A stretch of DNA of 25,256 bases from JBQCHF01 sp051953655 (GCA_051953655.1 JBQCIO010000039.1:1-25256); one strand, 5' to 3'; counted from the stretch's first letter, positions 1 through 8,546 are shown. Translations and numbers: made by a program. Notes: generated by a model not told the origin, from the sequence alone.

Positions 1-159
1 CCGCGCCGCGATGCACACCCGGTGCGGGCACGGCGGTATCTCCCGGGCCCACAGTTGGTGCGAGCTGCCCCGGCGGCGCGGCCCACCTGGGGGGGGGGGC
101 CGCCGCCGGGTGAAGAAGCCCTTTACCCTTCCCGTTTCCTCACCTCGTCTGGAGCTCCC
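1..159. other. Upstream region of cheB with an 11-G run
   Basis: I see no complete gene here. The cheB reading frame stays open upstream to position 22, but the encoded stretch is Pro/Arg/Gly-rich and unlike any receiver domain, so I treat it as untranslated. An uninterrupted run of 11 G lies at 89-99. It is flanked by short GC-rich inverted repeats (CGGCGGC at 71-77 and GCCGCCG at 99-105) that could form a hairpin. GGAG at 151-154 is the cheB ribosome binding site. No copy of the TCAG-N15-GCCGA promoter motif is present, so the chemotaxis operon promoter is probably further left or of another type. Confidence 0.5.
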
Positions 160-1350
160 ATGGCTCTCGCGCCCACGCCGCCCGTCCGGGCCCTCGTGGT
201 CGACGACACGGTCGTCGTCCGCCGGCTCGTGGCAGGCGTGCTGGACGCCGCCGACGACGTCGAGGTGATCGGCACCGCTGCCGACGGGCACCTGGCGCTG
301 CAGCGCATCGAGCAGCTGAACCCCGACGTGGTGACGCTCGACGTCGAGATGCCGGGCCTGGACGGGCTGGCCACGCTGGACGAGCTGCGCCGCCGCTGGC
401 CCGACCTGCCGGTCATCATGTTCAGCACGCTGACCGAGCGCGGCGCGACGGCGACGCTGGACGCCCTGGCCAAGGGCGCGAACGACTACGTCACCAAGCC
501 CTCCAACACCGGCAGCCGCGAGGAAGCGATGGGCGTCGTCCGCGACACCCTGCTCCCGCTGGTGCGGGCGTGGGGGCAGCGCAACCAGCGCCGGCTGCGA
601 CCGGCGGCGCCCAAGCCGCTGGCGGCCGCACCGACCGCGCCCGCTCCGGTCGCGCGGCCGGGCGGCCGGCCCGCGCCGGTGGACGTCGTCCTCGTCGGTG
701 TCTCCACCGGAGGGCCGAACGCGCTGGCCGAGGTGCTGCCGGCGCTGCCGGCGACCCTGCCGGCGCCGGTGATCGTGGTGCAGCACATGCCCCCGGTGTT
801 CACCCGGATGCTGGCCGAGCGGCTGGACGCGCAGTGCGCGCTGAAGGTCGTCGAGGCCGCCGAGGGCGACGTCGTCCGTCGCGGGCACGTCTACATCGCG
901 CCGGGGGGTTCGCACCTGGTACCGGTGCGCCGCGGCACACAGGTCGTGCTCACGCTGTCCGACGCCGAGCCGGAGAACTCGTGCCGGCCGGCGGTGGACG
1001 TCACCTTCCGCGCCGCCGCGTCGGTGTGGGGGAGCGGTGTGCTCGCGGTGGTGCTGACCGGGATGGGCAAGGACGGTCTGCAGGGCAGTGAGGTCGTGCT
1101 CGGCCAGGGGGGCCGGGTGCTGGCTCAGGACGAGGAGTCGTCGGTGGTGTGGGGGATGCCCGGCTTCGTGGTGCGGGCGGGCTACGCCGACGAGGTGCTG
1201 CCGCTGGACAGGGTGGCCGAGGCGGTGACTCGGCGGGTGACCGCCGCGCGTCCGGCCTCGACCGTGTCCGGTGGCGTCGCGGGTGGTGCGGCCGGCGTCC
1301 GGCCGGCCGGGGCGGGGGTTCCTGCTGGTCACGTCGGAGGAGCCCGATGA
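160..1350 (+). CDS. cheB: Chemotaxis response regulator protein-glutamate methylesterase CheB
   Basis: Removes methyl groups from (and deamidates) receptor glutamates during chemotactic adaptation, in the cytoplasm at receptor arrays. Residues 10-130 form a receiver domain with the acidic pair at 15-16 (VVDD), phospho-acceptor Asp61 in LDVEMPGLDG and Lys113. A Pro/Ala-rich linker (about 145-172) leads to the methylesterase domain, where Ser182 (VSTGGP), His209 (QHMP) and Asp305 (TGMGKDG) match the catalytic triad. I start at ATG 160 because GGAG lies 5 nt upstream and the receiver domain begins there; the frame is open further upstream but low in complexity. The last 30 residues are a Gly/Ala/Val-rich tail. 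The stop overlaps the cheR start (ATGA), the first link in a coupled operon. At 396 aa it is slightly long for CheB because of the linker and tail. Confidence 0.96.
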   Translation: MALAPTPPVRALVVDDTVVVRRLVAGVLDAADDVEVIGTAADGHLALQRIEQLNPDVVTLDVEMPGLDGLATLDELRRRWPDLPVIMFSTLTERGATATLDALAKGANDYVTKPSNTGSREEAMGVVRDTLLPLVRAWGQRNQRRLRPAAPKPLAAAPTAPAPVARPGGRPAPVDVVLVGVSTGGPNALAEVLPALPATLPAPVIVVQHMPPVFTRMLAERLDAQCALKVVEAAEGDVVRRGHVYIAPGGSHLVPVRRGTQVVLTLSDAEPENSCRPAVDVTFRAAASVWGSGVLAVVLTGMGKDGLQGSEVVLGQGGRVLAQDEESSVVWGMPGFVVRAGYADEVLPLDRVAEAVTRRVTAARPASTVSGGVAGGAAGVRPAGAGVPAGHVGGAR

Positions 1351-2170
1351 CTGTCGAGACGGCGGACTTCACCTACATCAGCACGCTGGTCGGCGAGCGG
1401 TCGGCGATCGTGCTGGCGCCGGAGAAGTCCTACCTGGTGGAGTCGCGGCTGGCGCCGCTGGCCCGGGACCAGGGCCTGCCGGGGATCGGCGGCCTGGTCG
1501 AGCAGCTGCGTCGCACCCGCGACCGGTCGCTCGAGAACAAGGTCGTCGAGGCGATGACCACGAACGAGACGTCGTGGTTCCGCGACGTGCACCCGTTCGA
1601 GGCGCTGAAGAACGTCATCCTGCCCGAGGTGATGGAGCGCAATGCGACCACCCGCTCGCTGCGGATCTGGTCGGCGGCCTCCTCCACGGGCCAGGAGCTC
1701 TACAGCGTCGCGATGCTGCTGGACAACGACTTCCCGCAGCTGGCGACCTGGAGCGTGGACCTGCTGGGCACCGACCTGTCCAGCGAGGTGGTCGCCAAGG
1801 CTCGCGAGGCGCGCTATTCCGGCCTGGAGGTGAACCGCGGCCTGCCCGCGCACCTGCTGGTGAAGTACATGGAGCGCGAGGGCCGGGACTTCCGGGTGGC
1901 GCCGAAGCTGCGCGACCGCTGCCGCTTCGAGGAGCTCAACCTGATCGGCCGCTGGCCACCGCGTCCGCTGTTCGACGTCGTGCTGCTGCGCAACGTCCTC
2001 ATCTACTTCGACGTCGAGGTCAAGCGCCGCATCCTCGAGCAGGTGCGCGGCGTGCTGCGTCCTGGGGGCTTCCTGCTCCTGGGTGCCGCCGAGACGACCC
2101 TGGGGGTCGTCGACGGCTACAGCCCGGTCTCCTCCGCGGGATCGGTCGTCTACCGGAGCAAGGAGCGGTG

Positions 2171-2171
<1 letters not shown>
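1347..2171 (+). CDS. cheR: Chemotaxis protein methyltransferase CheR
   Basis: Uses S-adenosylmethionine to methylate receptor glutamates, opposing CheB. The 274-aa product has the usual two parts. The N-terminal helical domain (about 1-75) ends in NETSWFRD. The SAM-binding Rossmann domain has WSAASSTGQELYS (glycine-rich loop region), LLGTDLS, RNVLIYFD and the terminal GGFLLLGAAE strand. The ASSTGQE form differs from the enteric GCSTGEE but keeps the spacing. ATG 1347 overlaps the cheB stop and is preceded by GGAGGAG at 1336-1342. The frame extends upstream inside cheB only as a shadow. Its stop overlaps the next start (TGATG), so translation is probably coupled. Confidence 0.96.
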
Positions 2172-2550
<379 letters not shown>

Positions 2551-2551
<1 letters not shown>

Positions 2552-3060
2552 TGACCCCCCCTGACCTCCTGCAGCCCGTCGTGACCGACGAGGACCTGGT
2601 CGGGATCGGCCAGGAGTCCTGGGCCTCGGTGGTCCCGGACGCGGACGGCCCGCTCGACGAGCTGCCGGTGGTGGCCGAGGTCGAGTTCACCGGGCACGTC
2701 GAGGTGAGCGGTGGCTGGGCCGGCGACGTCGTCGTCGGGCTGAGCCGCGCCGCCGCCGAGGCGCTGGCCCGGGCGATGTTCACCCCGGACCAGGTCGTCG
2801 AGGCCGACTGCCTGGACGCGGTGGGGGAGTTCACCAACATCGTGGGCGGCAGCGTGAAGAGCATCGTGCCCGGCCCGTCGGCGCTGTCGCTGCCGGAGGT
2901 CGCCGTCGCCGGGGTGCCGGTGGGAGCGGCGGTGCTGCCCGAGACCGCGGCGCTGGTCGCCAGCGGCTCGCTGTCGTGGCGGGGGGAACCCGTGCAGCTC
3001 ACCGTGTGGTCGCGGGAGCAGGAGATCGTGCAAGAAGGCCTGGAAGGAACCTCGCAGTGA
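2551..3060 (+). CDS. cheX: CheX/CheC-family chemotaxis phosphatase
   Basis: Predicted to dephosphorylate CheY-P, a role filled in many bacteria without CheZ by CheX or CheC. The 169-aa product has one copy of the family's signature helix, LDAVGEFTNIVGG at about 89-100. Glu93 and Asn96 are spaced like the catalytic E-x-x-N pair of Thermotoga CheX. The rest is a pattern of alternating strands expected for the fold. ATG 2551 overlaps the preceding cheY stop; GTG 2548 in the same frame is an alternative. The stop overlaps the next cheY start (GTGA). Its place between two cheY genes supports a signal-termination role. Assignment as CheX rather than CheC rests on the single signature helix. Confidence 0.82.
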
Positions 3061-3419
3061 AGATCCTCATCGCCGACGACTCCCGCGTGATGCGGCAGAT
3101 CGTCACCCGAACCCTGCGCCAGGCAGGCTTCGACGGCCACGACCTGGTGGAGGCCGAGAACGGCCGCGTGGCCCTCGACGTCGTCGGGGCCGAGGCGCCG
3201 GACCTGGTGCTGTCGGACTGGAACATGCCGGAGATGAGCGGCCTGGAGCTGCTGCAGGCGCTGCGCGCCCGCGGGGAGCAGGTGCCCTTCGGCTTCGTCA
3301 CCTCCGAGGGCTCTCCGGACATGCGGGAGAAGGCCGAGGCGGCGGGTGCGATGTTCCTCATCGCCAAGCCGTTCACGGCCGACACCTTCCGCGACGCCCT
3401 GTCCCCGGTGCTGGGGTGA
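3057..3419 (+). CDS. cheY: Second single-domain response regulator, CheY type
   Basis: A 120-aa receiver domain with D7-D8 in the acid pocket, D54 as phospho-acceptor (LSDWNMPEMSG), Thr82 and K104 (AKPF). GTG 3057 is the start: it overlaps the cheX stop (GTGA), and GGAAGGAA lies just upstream. Residues 1-13 fit the receiver fold start (KILIADDSRVM). It differs clearly from the first cheY of this operon, so the two are not a recent duplication. Carrying the complete set of active-site residues, it should be phosphorylated by CheA encoded elsewhere. A motor-binding role is plausible but cannot be read from the sequence. Confidence 0.92.
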   Translation: MKILIADDSRVMRQIVTRTLRQAGFDGHDLVEAENGRVALDVVGAEAPDLVLSDWNMPEMSGLELLQALRARGEQVPFGFVTSEGSPDMREKAEAAGAMFLIAKPFTADTFRDALSPVLG

Positions 3420-3426
3420 GCGACCG

Positions 3427-3918
3427 ATGACCACGGCTGCCGCCACCACGTTGCCGCACCCGAAGGCGGTGCGGGACATGCTCGAGGAGCTGCTCGGCCG
3501 CGATGTCGAGGTCGCCCCGTGCGACCCGCTCGTGCCCGGCGAGAAGGAGCTCGTGTCCGTCGGCGTCTACGTCGACGACACCCTGCGCACCTGCGCGCTG
3601 GTCGCCTGCGACCTGCCGCTGTCGGCCTTCGCCGGCGCCTCGATCGGGCTCATCCCCAAGGGCGGGGCCGAGGCGTGCGTCGAGGACCGCGAGCTCTCCC
3701 CCATGGTGCGGGACAACCTGTACGAGGTCCTCAACATCGTCTCCGCGCTGTTCAACCTCCCCGGCCACGTGCACACCAAGCTCTACGCGATGCACGCCCC
3801 GGGCGACATCCCGCCGGCCGACGTCAGCGCCGCGCTGCGCTCGATCGGACGCCGGCTGGACCTGTCGGTGGAGATCGGCGGGTACGGGACGGGGAAGCTG
3901 GCGGTCGTGCTGGTCTAG
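3427..3918 (+). CDS. Divergent CheX-like protein at the end of the chemotaxis operon
   Basis: A 163-aa protein I do not recognise by overall similarity. Its segment NLYEVLNIVSALFNL (residues 98-112) has the E-x-x-N pair (Glu100, Asn103) in a hydrophobic helix, as in CheX/CheC phosphatases. The predicted alternation of strands around it is compatible with that fold. The start ATG 3427 is preceded by GGGGTGAG and lies 7 nt after the cheY stop, so it belongs to the same operon. If it is a CheX homologue, the operon encodes two receivers and two phosphatase-like proteins. The match is weak, and it could equally be an adaptor that kept the fold without the activity. It ends just before the shared terminator hairpin. 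Confidence 0.6.
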   Translation: MTTAAATTLPHPKAVRDMLEELLGRDVEVAPCDPLVPGEKELVSVGVYVDDTLRTCALVACDLPLSAFAGASIGLIPKGGAEACVEDRELSPMVRDNLYEVLNIVSALFNLPGHVHTKLYAMHAPGDIPPADVSAALRSIGRRLDLSVEIGGYGTGKLAVVLV

Positions 3919-3955
3919 GCGGTGCAGCGCTACCGCACGCCAGGTGATGATCCGG

Positions 3956-4000
3956 CAAGAAGCCCGCCTCGCGCTGATTCGCGCTTGGGCGGGCTTCTTG
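3956..4000. terminator. Bidirectional terminator between convergent operons
   Basis: A perfect 13-bp inverted repeat (CAAGAAGCCCGCC at 3956-3968 and its complement at 3988-4000) encloses a 19-nt loop, which itself contains a small GCGC/GCGC stem. It lies 38 nt after the last chemotaxis gene and 28 nt beyond the stop of the convergent glycosyltransferase gene. Read in either direction the stem ends in a short pyrimidine- or purine-rich stretch (CTGCTCTCTT on the plus strand) rather than a long T-tract. The gap holds no gene. Confidence 0.85.
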
Positions 4001-4028
4001 CTGCTCTCTTGGCTCCAGTCTGCGCGTG

Positions 4029-5879
4029 TCAGGGGCGGACGCGGTGCCGGAAGGCCTCTGGATACCGTTCCAGCAGACGACGCATGGGGTCAGCGAACCA
4101 GTCCACGTAGCGCGTCGACTCTCCTACGACGTGGAGAAGGTCGAGGCACCTGTTCAGGTCCACCTCCAGCCCCGCAGCCAGTGCGGCATGGGCTGCGAGG
4201 TAGACGTAGTCACTGTTGTCGGGAAACGCGTCGATCCCTTGTGAGAGGACTTCGAGCGCCTCCTGAGGGCGGTCCGCTTCGAGCAGGGCCAGACCGATCC
4301 ACCGTCCGAGAGTGGCACGGAGGACCGAGTCGTCGGTGGACTGGTAGACGCGCATGAAGCGAGCCAGGGCGACGGAGGGTTGTCCACCTTGAAGGGCGTC
4401 GATCCCCGCGAAGTACGGAAGGTGCGTGGGGGGTTCGGGGTGTCCGTGAGGAGCGAAGCAGCGCATCTCGCCGGGCCTACCGTCATCCCGCTCGGCGAGG
4501 ACCTCCCAGCTGACGACAGGGTGCCCGTCGACCCCGGGCCGCACCACCGGCACGACCACACGTCGCATGTCGGACTGGCCGAGGACGGAGTCGACCTTCT
4601 CTGCCGCGGCGGCGTCGAGGGGCTCGATTGAAGGGTCTCGACGGCGCCAGAGGTCGCACGAGCGCTGCCCACGCATCGCCGCTGTCGAGGCGTACGAGGT
4701 CTCGAGGTCGTCCATGATGGCGTCCCACCGATACTGCTGCGCGGTCTGGAGCCCGCCGCGCGTCAGCCGCGCGCTCAACCTCGCGTCACGGAGAACCTCG
4801 AGCACGCGCGCGGCCATCAGCGTCGAGTCGCCGACGGGCACAACGGCGCAGTTCTCGCCGTCCTTCGCGTACTCCAGGACTCCCACGTTGTCGGTCGTGA
4901 CGACCGGTGTCCCGGACGACATCGCCTCGAGCGGAGGGAGTGGGAACGTCTCGTACCGAGAGGCGCTGAGGAACACCGCGGCGCTGCGGTAGATGGCGGC
5001 CAGCTCCTCCTGCGCCGGGGCAACGACCACGGTGCCCATCGGCCGGAGGGGTGCTCTCGGGCTGACCCAGACGAGGGACAGGGTCGGCTCCTGGCGGGAG
5101 ATGGCAACCCATGCCTCGCGCGCTTCCGAGATGCCCTTGAAATCGTTGCCGTCCCACCCGATCAGCAGGAGATAGGGACCGTTGAGGCCGGACCACGCGG
5201 GACCGTCGGGTCGGAAGAGCGCGGGGTCGACGGCGTTGGGGACCATCCTCGCCGTCACCTGGTAGCGGGATGCGAGCAGGTCGACCACCGAACGATTGAT
5301 GGTGACCGTCTCGTCCGCCATCGACATGGCCGCCGCGACGGCCGCCTCGACATCCGGGTGAAGGTCCTCGAACAGGTGGAAGTCCCCTTGCTCGAGGTGC
5401 ACCACGGGTGCGATGCCGGCTCCCTGCGTGGTCGGGATCTGGTCCCAGTAGCCGCAGACGACGAGGTCGCACGCGGGGATGCCGTCGGCCAGGTCCATCC
5501 CGACCGGGACGCGGACCATCTCGCATTCCAGCACGAACCAGTCCGGGCGCGAGTACTGGCTCAGGACGGTGACCCGGTGCCCTCGTCGGTGCAAACGGTT
5601 GGCGTGCTCGAAGAGAATTCGTGCCCCGCCGCCCACGTCCGTCCGTGGCACCAGGATCACGATGTGCAGCTGCGTTCGCCGGGACGCTGATGACGATGAA
5701 GGTGGCCGGTGCTGGCGAATGCGAGCAGCCCCCGCAACTGCAGTCCGACGGCTGCTCGCGTCACGGCCGAGCGCCAGGACCACCGAGGGCGCGGGAAGGT
5801 GCAGCATCGTCGGTGCCCCTGCGGTGCGTGCATGTGTCAACGAGTTCTCCGGAACTGTGCCGCCGTCCAGGCGCGTCAT
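4029..5879 (-). CDS. GT4-type glycosyltransferase with C-terminal repeat domain
   Basis: A predicted retaining, nucleotide-sugar-dependent glycosyltransferase of the GT-B fold. The N-terminal lobe begins at about residue 71 with HIVILVPRTDVGGGARILF, the glycine-rich loop of GT4 enzymes. The C-terminal lobe has SRYETFPLPPLEAMSSGTP, where Glu310 and Glu318 form the EX7E motif. After about residue 480 come alpha-helical pairs resembling TPR units (for example WIGLALLEADRPQEALEVL). ATG 5879 overlaps the stop of the upstream GT2 gene (ATGA) and gives 616 aa. The first 70 residues are low in complexity, however, and ATG 5807 (593-codon frame) is a credible alternative. As the last gene of the flgN-csrA-GT operon it most likely glycosylates flagellin; the sugar and acceptor are not visible. 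By eye its codon use is less GC-extreme than the flagellar genes. Confidence 0.8.
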   Translation of the reverse strand: MTRLDGGTVPENSLTHARTAGAPTMLHLPAPSVVLALGRDASSRRTAVAGAARIRQHRPPSSSSASRRTQLHIVILVPRTDVGGGARILFEHANRLHRRGHRVTVLSQYSRPDWFVLECEMVRVPVGMDLADGIPACDLVVCGYWDQIPTTQGAGIAPVVHLEQGDFHLFEDLHPDVEAAVAAAMSMADETVTINRSVVDLLASRYQVTARMVPNAVDPALFRPDGPAWSGLNGPYLLLIGWDGNDFKGISEAREAWVAISRQEPTLSLVWVSPRAPLRPMGTVVVAPAQEELAAIYRSAAVFLSASRYETFPLPPLEAMSSGTPVVTTDNVGVLEYAKDGENCAVVPVGDSTLMAARVLEVLRDARLSARLTRGGLQTAQQYRWDAIMDDLETSYASTAAMRGQRSCDLWRRRDPSIEPLDAAAAEKVDSVLGQSDMRRVVVPVVRPGVDGHPVVSWEVLAERDDGRPGEMRCFAPHGHPEPPTHLPYFAGIDALQGGQPSVALARFMRVYQSTDDSVLRATLGRWIGLALLEADRPQEALEVLSQGIDAFPDNSDYVYLAAHAALAAGLEVDLNRCLDLLHVVGESTRYVDWFADPMRRLLERYPEAFRHRVRP

Positions 5880-8020
5880 GCGATGGCGATGGCACCGGCG
5901 AGGCCCGGTGCATACCGGCGCAGCTCTGCGAGCACCTGGGACTCGTCGCGCACGGGCACGGCAGCCAGTCGCGGCGCCAACTGATCCGTGTCCCAGCCAT
6001 CCAGACCGCTCTCGGTGAGGATGGCGCCGGCCACGGCAGCCCGCGCCGCGTCCTGCCCGGTCGCCAGCCGGCGCAAAGGGCAGCGCGCGTGTTGTCCGAC
6101 CGAGCGCAGAGCGAATGACCAGTAGATGGCGTCGTCGAGGCTCATGCCATCGAGAGGGAGGCTCGCCGCAGCGGCGACGGGAGACAGCAGCTCGGGTGCC
6201 GCCCTGTGCAGGGCGCGGAGGAACTGCGGGCCCTGGGCGTGCCGGATGGCCTGTCCGCACAGGGACTTCAGCAGCTCGGCGGGGCGACGGGCGGCCACCA
6301 GGGCGGCCAGCGCCGCCGGATCACCGAGGGCCTCGAGCATCGCGCCCAGCTCCACCTCCGGCACATCGTGCTCCACGATGCCGCTCGCGGCCTGCTCCGC
6401 TCCGGCGCCGAGCATGAGGCGGAGGGTGAGGACGTGCGGTAGCTGCGACGAACGTTTGCCTGCGCGGCCGAAGACGTTGCGGAACTCCTCAGGCAGGGCC
6501 TCCAGCAGGTCCAGGGCCTCCTGTAGGGCGCCCCGGCGTGCTGCTGCGTCGGCCTTCAGCAGCTTGCTCTCGGCGTCGTTGCCGCTGATCTCCTCGTAGC
6601 GCCCGATCCAGAGCTCGCCCAGCTCGGTGTCGTGCAGCTCCAGGGCATGCCTGGCCGCGGTGTGGGCGGCGAGGGCGGCGATGCCGCGCGTCGCCGCCTC
6701 CTGGAGCAGCCACGCCTCCTCCAGCCAGGCGAGGGCCTGGCGCATGTCCGTCTCGTCCTTGCGGACCGATCGGCCGGCGTTGACCAGCGCGGTCATCAGC
6801 TCCCGCGGCGACCCGGCGGCGCGGGCCTGCTCGAGACCCTTCCGTGCGACCTCGCGGTTGCGCTCGGTCTTGTCCTTGGCGGCATAGATGTCGGACTGGT
6901 AGCCCAGGTGCCGCATGCTGGCGCGCTCGTAGAAGGTGTAGAGCAGGTCCTCCTGACGTCCGGTGACCGGGCTGACCAGCTGCTCGTGCAAGGGGCTGGT
7001 CCAGGTGGCAGCGGCGGTCCGGACGATGCGACCCAGGTAGCACTCGAGCTGGTAGCCACCGCGGTCGCCGACGCTCTTGCTGGCCAGGAACAGCAGGTCG
7101 CAGTCGGTGTTGGCGAGGAAGCGGCGCAGCTCGGCCGGTTCGTCCAGAAGCAGCTCCTCGTCGCCGTCGAGGAACACCGTCCAGGGTGTGGCGACGTGCT
7201 CCATCGCACGGTTGCGGGCCGCCGCGAAGTCGTTGTCCCAGTAGCCCTGCACGACGCGTGCCCCCGCCGCCCGCGCAGCGGCCTGAGTGCCGTCGGTCGA
7301 GCCGGTGTCGTAGACGACGACGTCGTCCACCACGGGGAGGGCGCTGCGGACGGCCGCTGCGACGTGCTCCACCTCGTCCTTGACGATCATCGCGAGCGTG
7401 ATGAGAGCGCACGTCGGGTCGAGGGCCCGAGCGCAGGTGAGGTCCTCGAGGTGCAGGTAGGCCGCGCCGGAGACGACGGCCAGGTCCTCAGCTGCCGAGA
7501 TGCCCCGCTGCAGAGCCTGCGAGGCACCTCGACGGACCATCAGACAGGTCGCGTCCAGGCGGCCGACCCTCGTCCAGCCCAGAGGGCTCTCGGCGACCTC
7601 GCGTGACCAGATGCGGAACTCGCGCTGTCCGTGCAGACCGCCGTCGGGGATGGATGCGGACTGCGTCCCCGCCACGTGCGGTGCGAGAGGGGCCGCGCCC
7701 TGCAGGACCGGATTCTGGTCCATGACCTGCGCGAGACGGTCCAGGGTCCGGTGCCCGAGGAAGCAGTCGTCGCACACCAGGAGCACGAGGTCGTGCTGTG
7801 CCTCCGCGACAGCTACCGCCCGGCTCGCCCAGTGGTCGGTCCCGTCCGGGAGCACCAGTCGCCCTGCGGACCGCCGGCGCGCCTCCAGCTGCTGGGACGT
7901 GCCTACGAGGAGGACCTCGTCGCGGACCGCGAGCTGGGGACGCAGGCTGTCCAGCAGTGCTCCGGTCCGGCCAGGATCGTCCCCCAGAAGGACCGCGATG
8001 CTCACCGGTGACCGACCCAC
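5876..8020 (-). CDS. Large protein with two GT2-type glycosyltransferase domains and a helical C-terminal half
   Basis: About 714 aa. Residues 6-200 look like a divergent GT2 domain (SIAVLLGDDPGRTGALLDSL; VCDDCF near 83-87). Residues 205-350 are a clear GT2 domain of the kind fused to TPRs: IVKDE, DTGSTDGT at 238-245, AAARNRAM, DGDEE at 285-289, and an HEQLV motif. The remainder is alpha-helical and TPR-like. GTG 8020 is my start: GAGGGAGG lies 5 nt upstream, and a promoter -10 element covers the alternative ATG 8056, so that ATG could not be used from this promoter. It lies 131 nt after csrA and overlaps the GT4 start. The second GT2 domain is paralogous to the GT2 gene at 16395 beyond the flagellin gene. 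Flagellin or other filament proteins are the likely acceptors. Confidence 0.82.
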   Translation of the reverse strand: MGRSPVSIAVLLGDDPGRTGALLDSLRPQLAVRDEVLLVGTSQQLEARRRSAGRLVLPDGTDHWASRAVAVAEAQHDLVLLVCDDCFLGHRTLDRLAQVMDQNPVLQGAAPLAPHVAGTQSASIPDGGLHGQREFRIWSREVAESPLGWTRVGRLDATCLMVRRGASQALQRGISAAEDLAVVSGAAYLHLEDLTCARALDPTCALITLAMIVKDEVEHVAAAVRSALPVVDDVVVYDTGSTDGTQAAARAAGARVVQGYWDNDFAAARNRAMEHVATPWTVFLDGDEELLLDEPAELRRFLANTDCDLLFLASKSVGDRGGYQLECYLGRIVRTAAATWTSPLHEQLVSPVTGRQEDLLYTFYERASMRHLGYQSDIYAAKDKTERNREVARKGLEQARAAGSPRELMTALVNAGRSVRKDETDMRQALAWLEEAWLLQEAATRGIAALAAHTAARHALELHDTELGELWIGRYEEISGNDAESKLLKADAAARRGALQEALDLLEALPEEFRNVFGRAGKRSSQLPHVLTLRLMLGAGAEQAASGIVEHDVPEVELGAMLEALGDPAALAALVAARRPAELLKSLCGQAIRHAQGPQFLRALHRAAPELLSPVAAAASLPLDGMSLDDAIYWSFALRSVGQHARCPLRRLATGQDAARAAVAGAILTESGLDGWDTDQLAPRLAAVPVRDESQVLAELRRYAPGLAGAIAIA

Positions 8021-8054
8021 TACAGCCTCCCTCGACGGACTCGTCGGAGACCCC

Positions 8055-8079
8055 ATCGGCGGTGGGAGGAGGAGGCTGA
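8055..8079 (-). promoter_or_regulatory. Predicted FliA (sigma-28) promoter for the glycosyltransferase genes
   Basis: On the minus strand TCAG (8079-8076), 15 nt, then GCCGAT (8060-8055): the same spaced motif found before flgN, flagellin and flgB. Transcription would begin near 8048 and give a leader of about 28 nt. That leader contains a small stem-loop (CGACG-AGTC-CGTCG) and the GAGGGAGG ribosome binding site. The motif fits the 131-nt gap after csrA and implies the glycosyltransferases are co-expressed with late flagellar genes. Confidence 0.65.
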
Positions 8080-8151
8080 GCGTTGGGACGCGGCGTTCCC
8101 GTTCCCTCTGCCCGTGCTGCTCGCCTGCTGCTGCGCCCCGCTGCGGAACGC

Positions 8152-8457
8152 TCAGGCGTCTTCGCGGCCGCCCGGGTCCAGGGGAGCGCGCTCGCCCGGG
8201 CTGTTCTCGGGGAGACGATCCCGGGTGGAGCGGCGCACCAGCGCGGCGATCGTGTCGACGGCGTCCGCGGACGCGGCTCTCGCCGCCGCCTCGTTGGCGG
8301 CCTGCAGCTCCCGGTAGACCTCTTCCCGGTGCACGCGGACCGAGCGAGGGGCATCGACACCGATCCTGACCACGTCGCCCCGGACCTCGAGGACGGTGAC
8401 CACGACGTCGTCGCCGATGACGATGCTCTCGCCGGCGCGGCGGCTGAGGACGAGCAC
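8152..8457 (-). CDS. csrA: Carbon storage regulator / flagellin translational repressor CsrA
   Basis: A small RNA-binding protein that dimerises and binds A-N-G-G-A loops near ribosome binding sites. Residues 1-60 are a full CsrA: VLVLSRRAGESIVIGD at the N-terminus, and VHREEVY with Val42, His43 and Arg44, the residues that contact RNA in known CsrA. The start is GTG 8457, with GGAAGGGG upstream. At 101 aa it is longer than the usual 60-75. The extra 40 residues are charged and Ala/Pro-rich and have no family match that I know. It lies 89 nt after fliW, the gene order in which FliW antagonises CsrA in Bacillus. Hairpins fitting its target shape occur in the flagellin and flgB leaders of this window. 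Confidence 0.95.
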   Translation of the reverse strand: MLVLSRRAGESIVIGDDVVVTVLEVRGDVVRIGVDAPRSVRVHREEVYRELQAANEAAARAASADAVDTIAALVRRSTRDRLPENSPGERAPLDPGGREDA

Positions 8458-8546
8458 TCCTGCGCCCCTTCCGTGGTGCGCCCGACAAGCCGGACGTGCG
8501 GGCAACCATACGCGGACGGGGCACCGCTGAGTGCCCGGTCGGCGGG

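Noticed and set aside
22..159. N-terminal extension of CheB in the same frame
   Set aside because: The translated stretch is low-complexity Pro/Arg/Gly and crosses the G11 run. ATG 160 has a good ribosome binding site directly before the receiver domain.
8054..8056. ATG 8056 as start of the large GT2 gene
   Set aside because: No ribosome binding site (the upstream sequence is pyrimidine-rich), and it lies inside the predicted -10 element. GTG 8020 has GAGGGAGG 5 nt upstream.
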